A stretch of 64,000 bases of DNA from Phaeodactylum tricornutum CCAP 1055/1 (Eukaryota > Bacillariophyta > Bacillariophyceae > Surirellales > Neidiaceae), in contig NC_011679.1 of NCBI RefSeq assembly GCF_000150955.2, positions 496,001 to 560,000 of the forward strand. The letters are read 5' to 3'. Shown in pieces: positions 34,082 through 45,835 of the stretch. Positions within the stretch are counted from its first letter, which is position 1, and each line of letters opens with the position of its first letter. The notes under the pieces were generated by a model that was not told the origin of the DNA, ran no database searches, and saw nothing but the letters and a program-made list of their open reading frames with translations. Position numbers and translations under genes: made by a program.

Positions 34082-37000
34082 ATGACGCCCTCCATAAAGA
34101 AACGCTCGTCCGAGGCGTCGGAACTCGACGCCGAAGCAGCAGTCCCCAAACGTCAAGCCACGGAGAAGGAGAACCAGGCCGATCCCAACGCCGGAGTAGA
34201 GGACGACGTCGCAGAAACCTTGGCTTCCCCCAAAAAGGCAATCAATGTTGTGGGTCAGCCTCCGGAAGCCGGAATCATCAAAGAAGTTTACGTGGAGAAT
34301 TTCATGTGTCACCCAAAACTGCGGGTTACGCTTTGTCGGAACGTGAATTTTATTCACGGCCAGAATGGGTCGGGCAAGTCCGCCATTCTGGCCGCCATAC
34401 AAATATGTCTGGGGGCGTCCGCGTCGCGCACCCACCGCGCCAGGAATCTCAAGGGACTGGTGCGGAAGGACGCTGGCCCTAACGCGACTGCCAAAGTGCG
34501 GGTGACGCTCTGGAATCAAGGCAACGACGGTTACCTGCCAGAAACCTACGGTGATTCGATTACTGTCGAGCGAACGATCTCGCTACGGGGCGGATACAAC
34601 GGCTACAAACTACTGGATCACAACGGCAAGGAACGCTCGCGCAACAAGAAAGATTTGCACGAAATGTTGGACATGCTGTAAGTGTTCTAACGAAGCGACG
34701 GATGTGTCTGTACTAATGGATTCATAGGCTGACACACCCGTTTTGAAATTTATCAGAAACATTCAAGTCGAAAACCCCGTTGCCGTCTTGGACCAGGACG
34801 AAGCCAAAAAATTTCTTACCGGCAAGCCCGAAGATAAATACGCATTTTTTATGAAGGCTACCGAGCTGGAGAGGGTAGACAACGTCTATGCGAATACCAT
34901 CGACCGAGTTAAGGAGCTCAACGACTCGAAAGAAAAAATCCGGGGGAACCTCCAACACAGCGTCCAGACCGTTGAGATGCTCAAAATCAAGTGGAAAGAG
35001 CACCAAGAGCTGGACAAACTCAAGACAAAAGAACTTGATCTCAATACCAAGTTTGCGTGGGCGCATTTTCAGGTCGTTGACCAAGAGTACAGAGAAGCCG
35101 TTGCCAACTTGGATGCCTTCAAGGCCAAGGCGGCTAAAAAGGAAGTTGAGCTCACGCAAGCCGAAGAAGACGCCGCTTCCCCAGACGAGACCGGAGCTAC
35201 CAAGTCAAACCTCATCAAACGGCTCTTCGCGGAGTCGCAGGAACAGCAAGAGCTCAAACGAGAGCTGGAGCTTCAAATTAAGGACGTTGTGGTCCCATAC
35301 AAAGCTACGGAACGGAATTTGGAACAGGTACAACGACATCACCGAGACGCCCAGCGGGCCCTCGCCGTTGCCAAGAAGCGGCTTCAGGAAGCGCGAGACC
35401 AGATTCTCCAGTTAGCGGGGTCGAAAGAGTCGGAAGCGGCGAACCGTGCGGTTAGGTTGCAGGAAGCGGAGCAGCAGCTCGACGATGCCAAGAGCAAGTC
35501 CGACGAGCTACGTCAAAAAGTTTCCACCGAATTGCGCGCCTACGAAGCCAAAGAGCCGCACGTTGCGGATGCAAAGGCTAACGTGGATCGCGTGCAACGA
35601 CAGCTGGGAGGTGTCGAACGAACCATTCGGGAATTGCAAAAGTCTTCGGACAATTCCATTGCTATTTTTGGTGAGCGCGTACCAAGAGTTGCTGCCATGG
35701 TAAGCACAGGGATTCTCTGCACCAATGACTGTTAACCGTCCTTGGTCGTTCTCTCACCTTTTTCGTTTGGATATTTAGATTGAAGAATTCAAGCGTTTTA
35801 ACAAGTTTCAGGGAGCGGTGATCGGGCCGATCGGAGCTTTTATTAAAGTGAACCCTGGTAAGGAAGACTATCGCGATCTAGCGGAGCACGCCCTTGGCAG
35901 TGGATCTCTGGAACGCTTCATAGTTACCAACAACCACGATCGACTCTTACTAAACAAGATTCGCCGGCAAGTTGGTTGCAACCGCGATTGTGGTGTTTTC
36001 CAGACCAAACGGCACCCGCGATACCGTGTACCGGAACCCCCCGTTGATGGCGTCGAGACCGTATGCAGTGTACTCAACATTACTGACGATATTGTGTTCA
36101 ATTGTCTAGTGGATTTCCAGCGCATAGATCAAAAGGCACTCACCCGGAGCAAGAAGGACGGTGAACAAAAGCTGCTCTACCGCAATGATAGCGGCAGTCT
36201 CGCAATTCGTGGCATTGCCAACCAGGTGTACTTTTTGCCGGACGGTGATTTCTGGCAAGTCCGTGGTGGTTTGCAGTCCGCTATTTCCAACACACAAAAA
36301 ATGCGCAGTACTATTGGGGTAGACAAGACGGCTGCCATCCATCAAGCCCAATCCGAGGCGAACCAGTTTGAAACCGAACTCAAGGAATACAAAATGGCAC
36401 ACTCACGTCTCGAACACGAGCACACGCAACACCAACGCGAATGGAATAAAGCCAAAAGAGCGATGCAGGAAAACCAACAGATGGCATCCAACTTGCAGAG
36501 CGAAATTGAAAGTCTCAAGAACGATATTGACAATGCGGCAGACATCACGATTGACACGTCTGAGTACGAAGACGATGTTACACAGGCCGAACAAACGGTG
36601 GATAATCTGCGTGATTTAGAAGAAACAACACAGAATAAACTAGACGAGTCTAGACCAGCTATCGAGGAGCTCACGAAGAAAAAAAGAGAAGTCACGGTGC
36701 GTCTACAAAAGATTGTCGATGATTTGAAAAGCGCTGAAGAGGCCATGACACAGTATTTGGATACGCAGTCGCAACGTCACGATGAGCTCGAAAAGAAGCG
36801 CCGGAAGGTAGAGCAGTACAAAGAAGTAATCGCAAAGCATCAGGAGAAAATCACAAGTATGAATGAATCTAGGGAGCTCTCTCTCCTGTCAGCCAAGAAG
36901 CTGACCTACCGCATTCAAATTCGACAACGGACAATAGAAGAGAGCGAAAGCAGTCCTCGCGATCCCATTGAATTGTCTGATCCCACCGAGGACGACCTAG

Positions 37001-37798
37001 ACGCCATCGAAGTAATCGAGGTACAGAAAGACGTAAATTACTACGAGGCCCGAATTATCAAGGTCCGCCAGAATATCGAGCATGAGAAGAAGCGCAAGGC
37101 CATGTCCAATGAAGACCCGGCGATCGCGTACGAAAAATACCTTCGTGCCAAGACCGACTTAGATGCAAAGATGAAGCAGATCGATGAGATAGAAATTAAA
37201 GTGACCGAAATGCAGGAGGACATGAAAATACGGCGTAAACGTTGGCGACAGTTCCGAAAGCATCTGGAGGGTGTGACCAGTATGATGTTTAATGAATTTC
37301 TGACTATGAACAAATACAACGGGGATCTCATTTTCAACCATGAAACCGAAACTCTCGATCTTCAAGTTCAAAAGGATAGCGCCACAGCTGCGACGCAGAC
37401 TAAGGACGTAAAGGCTTTGAGGTATGTTCTTCCCAGAATTTTCACATGCCTTTGTTAACAGTTTCTCACAATCATCTTTCAGTGGCGGGGAAAGAAGCTA
37501 CACTACCATGTCTCTTCTTTTGGCGCTCGGGGAGAACTTGGAAACTCCATTCCGGGTACTTGATGAATTTGACGTGTTCCTCGATGCACAGGCCCGAAAG
37601 CTGGCGATCAGCATTCTGATCCATGTCGCAAAAAAGATGGAGCACCGACAGTTCATTTTTATAACCCCGCAAGATCTTTCTAGCCTCACCCCGGACCCAA
37701 AGCTGAAGATTCACAAATTGAGTCCTCCCACCAGATATCAAACTGCTGGCGCTCCATCACAGCAGACGCTGGATTTTTCACAGGAAGACCGATCCTAA
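34082..37798 (+). CDS. SMC6: SMC6, structural maintenance of chromosomes 6, four exons
   Basis: Exons 34082-34677, 34757-35699, 35779-37421 and 37483-37798 join through three introns of 61-79 nt with GTAAGT/ATCAG, GTAAGC/TTTAG and GTATGT/TTTCAG ends, giving 1,165 residues. The N-terminal head has IKEVYVENFMCHPKLRV and the Walker A loop GQNGSGKSAILAAIQICLGA. Two long coiled-coil arms rich in Glu, Lys and Gln flank a hinge near AVIGPIGAFIKV. The C-terminal head carries the ABC signature ALSGGERSYTTMSLLLAL and the Walker B region PFRVLDEFDVFLDA. With SMC5 and the NSE subunits it resolves recombination and replication intermediates. The first 60 residues are basic, acidic and Ser-rich and probably disordered. 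Confidence 0.96.
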
Positions 37799-38094
37799 TT
37801 TTGGCATAGCGATTTGCGGAGAATGCGCTTTGCAATTGGCATTGAATGTTCTTTGCGTTTCCCTTTAAACGGAAGTGCTGAAGCGTGCATACTACCACTA
37901 ATGTTTCGTTGTCTTGGATGGCCCCGGATTTCGATAGCGGCCGGTCGCTGATTACAGTAAAGTGAATTACTGTAAATTCTAAATGTTGAAAACATGGATG
38001 GTACTCACGTCAGAAATATACATTTCTTTAATCCTAAATTTCAGTACTCAAACGAACTCTCATGGCGTCCTTCCAAAATTCCCTATCTTTCGGC

Positions 38095-40636
38095 TTATAT
38101 TCCATCATCCTCGACATCATCGTCATTGCCTGCAATTGCATCCTGCTGATAATACATTTCCAGAATCTGATCGCTCGTCGTCGCCTCTTCGGGTCGTTTG
38201 TCGTCCCGAATACGTTCAAAACGTGGAAAGCGCAAGCCAATACCGCGACCTTCCTCCCCGGTTTTCCCCTCAGCACCGCGATGCGTCGACGATTTGGACA
38301 AATCGGCGGCCTTGATCTCCCACACTTGCACGGCATCGAACCAAACGTCGCACTCCAAAACATCGGATACACTGTACTGTTGACTCTTGGTCGGAATCAC
38401 GTGCTGGTTCAAATTTTCGGCCAGGGACTTGAGATCCTCTTCCGAAAAGCCCGTGCCAATCTTGCACACGCTCTGGAATTCTTCCGTTTCCGAATCGTAG
38501 CAGGCGAGCAGGTAGGCACCATAAAAGCCGGTACGCTTGCCCCTGCCGTGGTAGGCACCTAGCGGGACCAGGTCGACCGAGTCCCCCAGCCCATCGAGGT
38601 AATCTTTCTTGAGTTTAAGCCAATTGAGCGATCTTCGGGACGGTTCGTAAATGGCGTTTACTTCCAAAGTTTTGACCATGAGACCTTCGCACTGTCCCTT
38701 GACGGCACTGTCCAAAAATTCTTCCAGTACAGTTGTATCCCCATCTTCTTTGTGGTCCAGCGACTTGGCGAACTGGAATTTTCCCGGCACGGCTTCAAAG
38801 TGCTCCATGAGTAGGGATCGACGCGCGGCGAGGGTCTGATTGAGCAGAGACTTGCCGTTGAGGTACATGAGATCAAAGGCCTGCACGATAACTTGTACCT
38901 TGGCCGTCTCGGCTGACTCTTCCGTCTTTTTGCGGGTCGACAGAATTTGAAAGGGCACGAGCTGTCCGGTTTTATTGTTGTAGGCAACCACTTCGGCATC
39001 CAATACGAACGATTCCACGTTCCGGCAAGCCTCCTTGACGAACAGCGGCACTTCGGGATACTTTTCCGACGTGTCCAGCAAGTTCCGCGAAAACACACGG
39101 GTGGTACCGTCCGGGAGCAGGTGCACCTGAGCCCTTTCCCCATCGTACTTGTATTCGCAGGTAAACCGGAGTCCGCTCAAACGCTTCAAGACTTCCTGTA
39201 TGGACTTGGTGGGTTTGGCCAGCATCGGGGCGACAGGAATCCCGGGTGTCAGAGTGCAAGCACGGTGCAGCTGGTGTAAGGGAACCTTGGCTGCCCCGTT
39301 AACAATGGCGTCGTAGGAAGGGACTTCGGAGTAGGCCTTTTTGACAATCGCTACGGCGGCTTCCATGCGCTTTTCCGAAGGAAGCGTATCGTCCAGGTAC
39401 TGTCGGGCTTCGGCAGGATAGTCTTCTGCAAAGAGTCAGCCAGCCAGCCAGCCAGGTAACCAATCGAGCAACAATACACAAACATCACACACTGGTTTTA
39501 GAATTGGTATCAGATTGTCAAGAATGTTTGCAATGGCACGTACCGAGTTCCGCAAGAGTGGGTTGGTGGGGGCATAGCGTGATGGGCGGGGTCAGGGCGA
39601 GTGCGTGGGCGAGTCCAATGAGTACGGTGGACTGCGCCAATCCGATGCGAAGTTTGCCTTGCAAGCCCCGGACAATGTATTTGGTTTCGGTGGCTTCCGT
39701 GGCTTGTACGATGAGTTTCTTGATGTTTTCGACCTTCCATTTTTGCGACTGGTTGCCCTTGGTTTGTGCGATTTCCCGAAAGACGTGGAGTACTTGTGCC
39801 GCGGTGAGGGGCTTTTTGGGAGCGACGGATTTTTGAAAGAATCCCCCGAGGGTCCGCTGCTTGCTTTTGAAGGACTTGGCCACGTCCCCGAGGTCCCCAA
39901 TCTCTTCGTAGCGTTTCTTGACCATAGCGGGGTTGGTTCCGGTGGCTTCACCGATGGCGCGTACGAGAATGGAATCGCCCACGCCGAGTTCGACGCATTC
40001 GTAGGCGGGTGCGACGTCGTTGGAGGCCAAGTAGAGAACGGGATAGAGATCGACGGGATTCTGTACGGCGATTTGACGCAAGAGTGTGGTGAAGATTTGT
40101 TGGATGAGGAGTCGACTGGTGACGGCTTCAATGTCGGTAAAGGCTTGACAGAGGACACTGTAGGGCATGCGTTCCCCGCGAATCCAGGTGGACGGTATCG
40201 CATCGACGACGGTTTGATCGGACTTGACGTCCGGGAGTCCGGGCAGAATACTTGACGATAGTGGTGGTGGTGGGGGAAGCGTAGGGGAGGAGGAAGAAAC
40301 GGTCGTGACGGTGGGATCCCCCGTCTCGAGAACGGTGGGACTGGAGGTTGCCGAAACCGGAACGGCCTTACACGATTCCACAGTGGGATGGGATGGAGAC
40401 GGTGCAAAGTCCTCGTCGTCACTGTCCACAATGGCACGCCGTCGTTTGCGGTGTGTGGGGTTGGCGACGGGTGCGGCGGCACGTTTGGGAGACGACGGTT
40501 TCGTCACGGTACTGTCATGGTCGGTAGCCGTATTGGATGTATCAGTGACAGTGTCCAACGGAACAACGGGTTTCGGACGCGCCCCAAAGAACCCTCGCAA
40601 GTCGGACTGGTGCTTGTCTTTGGAAGGTTCGGGCAT
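38095..40636 (-). CDS. LIG1: DNA ligase I (ATP-dependent), two exons
   Basis: Exon 1 runs 40636 to 39544 and exon 2 from 39425 to 38095. The 118-nt intron (39426-39543) has GTACGT and TTGCAG ends. The product is 807 residues. At the N-terminus, KHQSDLRGFFG is a PCNA-binding PIP box (Q10..L13..FF). A long basic, Ser/Pro/Thr-rich linker follows, then the helical DNA-binding domain (YSVLCQAFTDIEAVTSRL...RTLGGFFQKS) and the nucleotidyltransferase domain. The adenylated lysine is about K457 in EYKYDGERAQ. Further motifs are VFSRNLLDTSEKYPEV, SFVLDAEVVA, CEGLMVKTL and SLNWLKLKKDYLDG, followed by the OB-fold. It seals Okazaki fragments and repair nicks. ATG at 40636 is chosen because the open frame further upstream starts at a non-ATG codon and would run through the 15-bp tandem repeat. 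Confidence 0.95.
39437..39455. repeat. CAGC-type microsatellite in the LIG1 intron
   Basis: Four to five CAGC units lie just upstream of the LIG1 intron acceptor (on the minus strand, within the pre-acceptor tract). This is simple-sequence DNA. Confidence 0.85.
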
Positions 40637-41601
40637 GATCCAATACGAGGGAACGCGACGGGACGAGCGTAGCGCAGCGCAGCGTATACTCACTCCGCAA
40701 TGCCAATACCAGCCCCACTGACGACCCCACTCTTGTCTCCAACACTTCCTTGTAGTAGTGCTGGCAATCACAGTACTGGTAATCACAGTACTGGTAATCA
40801 CAGTAGCAAACAGCCAAAACAGCAACACCCGTCACACGTATCCGTACAATGACAACAAAACTTTTGGAACCAGCCCAGCCTGCCCGCCGGTAGTGACTTG
40901 GACAACAAACCAACAAACTACGCGACACAACACCACACGCCCGCCTAGTAGTGATCGTTCGTCGTCGGTGTTCGGTCTCGACTCGTCGTTCCTCGTCTGT
41001 CCGACGCGCCGCCCGATTGGCGCTGCCCGTCGGACCGCGCGCTGCCCCCCAAACGCCCGAACGGTCCAAGGGCATCCCACCCGTACTACCTACTTCCCAA
41101 TCTTTTTACAACTCCCGACGACACGTGCGACTCTACTCCCACTCGTCGTGCCTGCCGGCAGGCGCCTCGAGTCGAGTGGTGCACTTTCTCTCGCGTAGGA
41201 TGCGTGCGCACTTTCGGGAGTGCCCATCGTGAAAGTGCACACGTGAATGAGTCCGAACGAATACCTTTCGAGTCTCGGATTCCATCCAATACAATAGTCG
41301 AGTAATTATATAGGAATCTTCTATTTCCAAAGTTATCGCAAACACACGAACTCCCCGGGATACCTCCTCCCCCCCCAACACACACCGTGAGACGTTCTCA
41401 CACACACACGTTGGGTTGGGGAAGGGATCGGCATCGTTGTCCACCACGGGAACCGGCGTTCGCTTCCACACAACACAAAATCTCACGGCTACCTCCTCCG
41501 ATCCATTCGACAACCAACCAATTGATTCCACCCATTGATTCCAACCAAAGTAATTCAAACCAACACACTACACACTCAAACCCATCGAACACATACACAC
41601 C
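40637..41601. promoter_or_regulatory. Divergent promoter region between LIG1 and argininosuccinate synthase
   Basis: About 965 bp between two divergent ATGs. It holds three perfect or near-perfect 15-bp tandem units close to LIG1 and a long C/A-rich leader just before the synthase ATG (about 41400-41601, with repeated ACACAC and CAAACC). Such C/A-rich leaders often mark strongly expressed algal genes, but that is inference. Confidence 0.5.
40761..40805. repeat. Three tandem copies of a 15-bp unit upstream of LIG1
   Basis: Units begin at 40761, 40776 and 40791. The unit is CTGGTAATCACAGTA; the first copy differs by one base (C for T). It contains TAATCACAG, and each junction forms the palindrome-bearing CAGTACTG. 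It lies 125-170 bp upstream of the LIG1 start codon, a position where repeated protein-binding sites would be plausible. Confidence 0.9.
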
Positions 41602-42858
41602 ATGACCGACGCCAAGCCCAAATTGCTCCTCGCCTATTCCGGCGGACTCGACACATCCGTCATTCTCAAGTGGCTTTCGGAAAAGGGATTCGACGTGATT
41701 GCCTTTTGTGCCAACGTCGGACAGCACGAGGAAGACTTTTCCGCCGTCAAGGCCAAGGCTGAATCCTGCGGAGCCACCAAGTGTGTCATATCCGACCTCC
41801 GCAAGGAATTCGTCGACGACTACGTCCTCGAAGCCATCAAGTGCAACGCCATTTACGAAGGTCGGTACTTGCTCGGCACCTCCATTGCCCGTCCCTGCAT
41901 CGCCAAGGAAATGATCCGCATCGCGCACGAAGAAGGGGCGACTTTTATTGCGCACGGGGCCACCGGCAAGGGAAACGACCAGGTGCGCTTCGAAATGTGC
42001 TGCCAGGCACTCTCACCCACCATTCAGTGCGTCGCTCCCTGGCGCGACGCCGAATTCATCGAATCCTTCAAGGGACGCAAGGATCTACTAGCCTACTGCA
42101 ACCAACACCAAATTCCCGTTGACGCCAAACCAAAGGCCAATTACTCCATCGACGAGAATCTATTCCACACTTCCTACGAGTCCGGAATGCTCGAAGACGC
42201 CATGTGCCCGCCCGACGAATCCATGTTCAAAATGACCGTCTCTCCCCAGGCCGCCCCGGACCTGCCCGAAACGATCCGTATCGAATTCGATCAAGGACTC
42301 CCCGTCAAATTGACCAACGTCACGGACGGTACCGAGATCACCGACTCCCTTGAGTTGTTCTTGTACTGTAACACCATTGCCGGCAAACACGGAATCGGCC
42401 GCATCGATATCGTGGAAAACCGCTTCGTCGGAATCAAGTCGCGGGGAGTCTACGAGACACCCGGTGGTACGCTCCTCCGCGCCGCCCACATGGACCTCGA
42501 AGGTATCACCATGGACCGCGAAGTCAAACGCATCGCCGAACACTTGTCCGCCGAATTCGCGCGTCTCTGCTACAACGGCTTCTGGTTCGCCCCGGAAATG
42601 GACCTCGTCCGGTACAGTCTCGATTTCACCCAGCGCGACGTCGTGGGGGTCGTCGAACTCGAACTCTACAAGGGAAACGTCACCATCCGGGGACGACAAA
42701 GCCCCAAGGCCCTCTACAACGCCGACCTGGCCTCCATGGACATTGAAGGCGGCGGAGACGCCTTTGACTACAACCCGGCCGACGCCAACGGATTCATCCG
42801 CATCAACGCCGTCCGCCTCAAGACCTACGCCGCCCTCCGCGCCAAGGACGGGAAATAG
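41602..42858 (+). CDS. ASS1: Argininosuccinate synthase
   Basis: A single-exon gene of 418 residues. The N-type ATP pyrophosphatase P-loop is AYSGGLDTSVILKWL at residues 11-25. Other family blocks are YEGRYLLGTSIARPCIAKE, HGATGKGNDQVRFE, NYSIDENLFHTSYESG and GRIDIVENRFVGIKSRGVYETPGG. It joins citrulline and aspartate with ATP to make argininosuccinate, a step of arginine synthesis and of the diatom urea cycle. No presequence precedes the catalytic domain, so a cytosolic place is likely. Codon third positions are strongly C-biased, which creates long open frames on the other strand and suggests high expression. It is divergent from LIG1 and convergent with the F-box gene. Confidence 0.97.
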   Translation: MTDAKPKLLLAYSGGLDTSVILKWLSEKGFDVIAFCANVGQHEEDFSAVKAKAESCGATKCVISDLRKEFVDDYVLEAIKCNAIYEGRYLLGTSIARPCIAKEMIRIAHEEGATFIAHGATGKGNDQVRFEMCCQALSPTIQCVAPWRDAEFIESFKGRKDLLAYCNQHQIPVDAKPKANYSIDENLFHTSYESGMLEDAMCPPDESMFKMTVSPQAAPDLPETIRIEFDQGLPVKLTNVTDGTEITDSLELFLYCNTIAGKHGIGRIDIVENRFVGIKSRGVYETPGGTLLRAAHMDLEGITMDREVKRIAEHLSAEFARLCYNGFWFAPEMDLVRYSLDFTQRDVVGVVELELYKGNVTIRGRQSPKALYNADLASMDIEGGGDAFDYNPADANGFIRINAVRLKTYAALRAKDGK

Positions 42859-43103
42859 ATTCCTCACGCACGCACGCACGCAACCCTCACTCACGAGTCC
42901 TTTCTACACACAAACACACCCCTGTGATTCACGGTGCGCGTAGACTACGTGTCCACCCAGAGACTGCAGTTTGCCTTTAGATGAAATAACATTTCGTAAA
43001 TACAAATTATTACGAACAATACAACAACGACATAGTGTCGACAGATGCGCGGTGATTGCACGAATCTCGGTGGACTGACACCAGCGATCGTAGTCACCAC
43101 AGG

Positions 43104-44360
43104 CTACGGGAGCGTTGGCGGCAACCGAAGCGGTACCACCGGAGACCTGGACCAACGGGTCAGAATCACCTTACGGACTTCTTTGCAGAATCGCAAGGCC
43201 ACGAGACGACTGCCGTGATAGTGCACCGTTTCGAGTCGGGAGCAGCGAATTACACAGTGATCGAGACGGCGACAACCAGACACATTCAGAGTTTGCAAAA
43301 ACGGGGCGTAGATTTCCAAGCGCCGTACGGGCAACCCCGCGACACTCAGATTCTCCAACGCCTTGGTCGCGACAATCAACGTTTGAATTCCGTCGCAGCC
43401 GTGCGTATCCAGTTGCCGCAACCGGGGACATCTTAAACGGAGGGCGTGCAGGTTGTTGCAGAACTGCACGTCCAAAATCTCCAAGGAGGAGGATACGACG
43501 CTCAAGTTGGATAGGCTTGGACATTTGGTCATGATAAGCTCCCGCAGACACGGTAGGCTCGCCAATACGGTTTGAACTTGCGCCGAAGTAAGACGAAAGA
43601 TAAAGCTTAGGTTTAGATAACGTAGAGCAGGACAAGCAAATTCGGGAAGCTTCTCCAAGTGATAGCAGCCCATTAAGCTCAATCGCGTGAGCTTGGAGAA
43701 ACGAAGTACTGGGGATTGAAGCCGTAAACATTGTAGGAGCTTGAGGTCCACCAAAGAATCTCCCAATAGACTCGCTACCGCCCGTACTTGATCGTCTCGA
43801 ATAGGACAGCAGTGTTCGAAGATGAGGCATTTGAGGTTTCTCGTCTCGCGCAACAACAGTGAAAGGCTGGACCGTATTGACCCGCGGGCAAAGCGCAAGT
43901 TACGTAGTCGAGGAAAAGCCAACGGATCTGTACACCAGTAAGTAAGATTGGGGTCGGCAATAGACATGGTTTCTATCGTAAGAGCTGCCGGCGCGGCGTT
44001 GAGTACCGCAACCAAGTCGTCTCCCAAAACGTGAACGGTGTTCAGGTGTAACTCTGTTAGGCTGGCAAAACTGTGCAAAAGCTTGGTAAGGCTCGTCGAG
44101 CTGGGTCGATAGCTGGAAAAGTTAACAAAGCGTTTGCGAAAGCCACCGTTCAACACATCGCTTTCCGGAAAACGGAGATGCGAGGCATTGCGTACACTTT
44201 CGCGAAGTTGCTTGCTTAGGGGACGAAGTATCACGTAGCTGTCGAGTTCCAGAAAACTCAAAATAACATCCAACGCATCTCTAGGCAAAACGTCGAGTTG
44301 GACTGCACTGTCACTTGTCTTCTGACAGAAAGGATGCGCGACAACTTTTTCAGCATCCAT
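43104..44360 (-). CDS. F-box / leucine-rich repeat protein
   Basis: A single-exon gene of 418 residues with ATG at 44360. Residues about 22-60 look like an F-box: LDVLPRDALDVILSFLELD then LRPLSKQLRESVRNAS. About ten LRR units follow, such as LTELHLNTVHVLGDD, LTRLSLMGCYHLEKLPEFACP, LRYLNLSFIFRLTSAQ, LRELIMTKCPSLSNLS and LQTLNVSGCRRLDHC. The pattern with Cys at the repeat turn is the cysteine-containing (AMN1/FBXL) type. Such proteins choose substrates for SCF ubiquitin ligases; the substrate is unknown. No membrane segment is present. It is divergent from FCF2. Confidence 0.83.
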   Translation of the reverse strand: MDAEKVVAHPFCQKTSDSAVQLDVLPRDALDVILSFLELDSYVILRPLSKQLRESVRNASHLRFPESDVLNGGFRKRFVNFSSYRPSSTSLTKLLHSFASLTELHLNTVHVLGDDLVAVLNAAPAALTIETMSIADPNLTYWCTDPLAFPRLRNLRFARGSIRSSLSLLLRETRNLKCLIFEHCCPIRDDQVRAVASLLGDSLVDLKLLQCLRLQSPVLRFSKLTRLSLMGCYHLEKLPEFACPALRYLNLSFIFRLTSAQVQTVLASLPCLRELIMTKCPSLSNLSVVSSSLEILDVQFCNNLHALRLRCPRLRQLDTHGCDGIQTLIVATKALENLSVAGLPVRRLEIYAPFLQTLNVSGCRRLDHCVIRCSRLETVHYHGSRLVALRFCKEVRKVILTRWSRSPVVPLRLPPTLP

Positions 44361-44790
44361 TTCTATTCAATATCATCCGGCTGCAATCTCTCACAGACTG
44401 TGAACGTGAAAGTCTACACCAGAGCCTCTACAGCTAGTATAGTTCCTGGGAAAGAAGTAAGTTGATCCTTGTTTGTTTCTTGTACGGGTATGGTGTCCGC
44501 CAAGGAACGGTTTGGCGGAATTCTTCTCATGACGCGGTCCGGAAATATGTAGAGATTATCGATGTCAATCCGCGAGACGGAATCAAAAATGAGGATGACG
44601 CGAATACATAAATGTAAATCTCTCATGGTCCGTATTGTCGGACAGACGATGAATCGGAAGGGGTACTTTGCACAGAGGGAACCAACCAATATCGTCAATC
44701 TCCAAGGGGACGTTAGAGTTCACGCTGGATCAACGTCAAGGATCATTTGATCGACATTGTACATCAGTACAAGTTTGCTCGTTAGACATT
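44361..44790. promoter_or_regulatory. Divergent promoter region between the F-box gene and FCF2
   Basis: About 430 bp between two divergent starts, with no other gene detected. The FCF2 frame is open upstream, but only from non-ATG codons. Confidence 0.35.
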
Positions 44791-45666
44791 ATGGTAGAGA
44801 CGCGAACAAGTAGACGACGATCAAGATCAGATGTCTCGGAAGCTTCGACAGAACCCCAGGCGCCCGATGCCACCATCGCCGAAAACGACGACCGAGTCGA
44901 GCTCGCGGATTCGAAATCCTCTGAGGAAAGGCATACCGTCAACGTTCCCAAAGAAACAGAAAGTAAGAACTCTGAGGTGATTGAAAAAGAGATTCTGCGC
45001 ACAAAGCGGATCGACACGAAACGAGATTTAACGACTACGACAAGCGAGAATGAACTGTCCAAGCTCCTACCCGGGTATACGGCACCGCTTGAGCTCACCG
45101 CTCCGAGTTTGGAGAAGCATCGTGTACACGGCGGTCTGGAAGCGTTGCGTAAGATAGCCATGAAGACGGATCCGTCCACGGCTTCCTTCACGATTGGTAC
45201 GAAGGCGAGTCGAAAGCAGACCGCCACCCTGCTGCAAAAAACCTCACACGGTGGTTTACCACGTTCCTATGCCGCTGCGTATTCATCTTTTAAAACCGGT
45301 ACAAAGCGAGTCATTACGAACGATGCTGGTAGCAATTGGTTTAACATGAAGCCTGCTGCCATGACGGAAGATTTGAAAAAGGATATCGCTCTCATTCGGA
45401 GTCGAAATTACCTGGACCCCAAGCGTTTCTACAAGTCGTCCGACCCGACGGGCAAATTTGTGCAAGTAGGAACAGTTATCGAAGGCCCGACAGAATTTTT
45501 CTCGTCGCGATTGACCAAAAAGCAGCGTAGAGGAAATTTGGTCGATGAGATTATGGCGGATCCGGCGAGTGCTGATTACGCCAAGAACAAATACAAGCGC
45601 ATGCAACAAGAGCAAACAGCTAAATCCCTCCAGCGCCGTCGAGGTCGACGTGGTGCTCGTAAATAG
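44791..45666 (+). CDS. FCF2: FCF2 pre-rRNA processing factor
   Basis: A protein of 291 residues from ATG at 44791. The C-terminal third matches the Fcf2 domain (about residues 185-280): SNWFNMKPAAMTEDLKKDI, then RNYLDPKRFYKSSDPTGKF, VQVGTVIEGPTEFFSSRL, TKKQRRGNLVDEIMADP and a basic KNKYKRMQ helix. Fcf2 acts in the nucleolus in the early cleavages of the 35S pre-rRNA leading to 18S. The N-terminal 130 residues are charged and probably disordered. The C-terminal tail is Arg-rich (RRRGRRGARK). It is convergent with IMP4, another SSU-processome gene, with only about 170 bp between their stop codons. Confidence 0.92.
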   Translation: MVETRTSRRRSRSDVSEASTEPQAPDATIAENDDRVELADSKSSEERHTVNVPKETESKNSEVIEKEILRTKRIDTKRDLTTTTSENELSKLLPGYTAPLELTAPSLEKHRVHGGLEALRKIAMKTDPSTASFTIGTKASRKQTATLLQKTSHGGLPRSYAAAYSSFKTGTKRVITNDAGSNWFNMKPAAMTEDLKKDIALIRSRNYLDPKRFYKSSDPTGKFVQVGTVIEGPTEFFSSRLTKKQRRGNLVDEIMADPASADYAKNKYKRMQQEQTAKSLQRRRGRRGARK

Positions 45667-45835
45667 TGCCACACGCTACGCAAATATTGATTTATGCTTT
45701 CTTCCACTCATGATGTGTTGATGACAGTGAATGTTTGATGAATTCGACAGGTAGAGAGACAAAAACTCATGGCAACAATAAGCTTTGATAGAATACATGG
45801 CTTCTATGGGCTATCAAATTGTTAATTCCTTTAAA

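Noticed and set aside
39605-40255. Plus-strand ORF of 216 codons opposite DNA ligase I
   Set aside because: Shadow of the ligase exon, with no independent domain.
42160-42894. Long minus-strand ORF opposite argininosuccinate synthase
   Set aside because: Strong C-ending codon bias in the real gene removes stops on the other strand. The translated protein has no family features.
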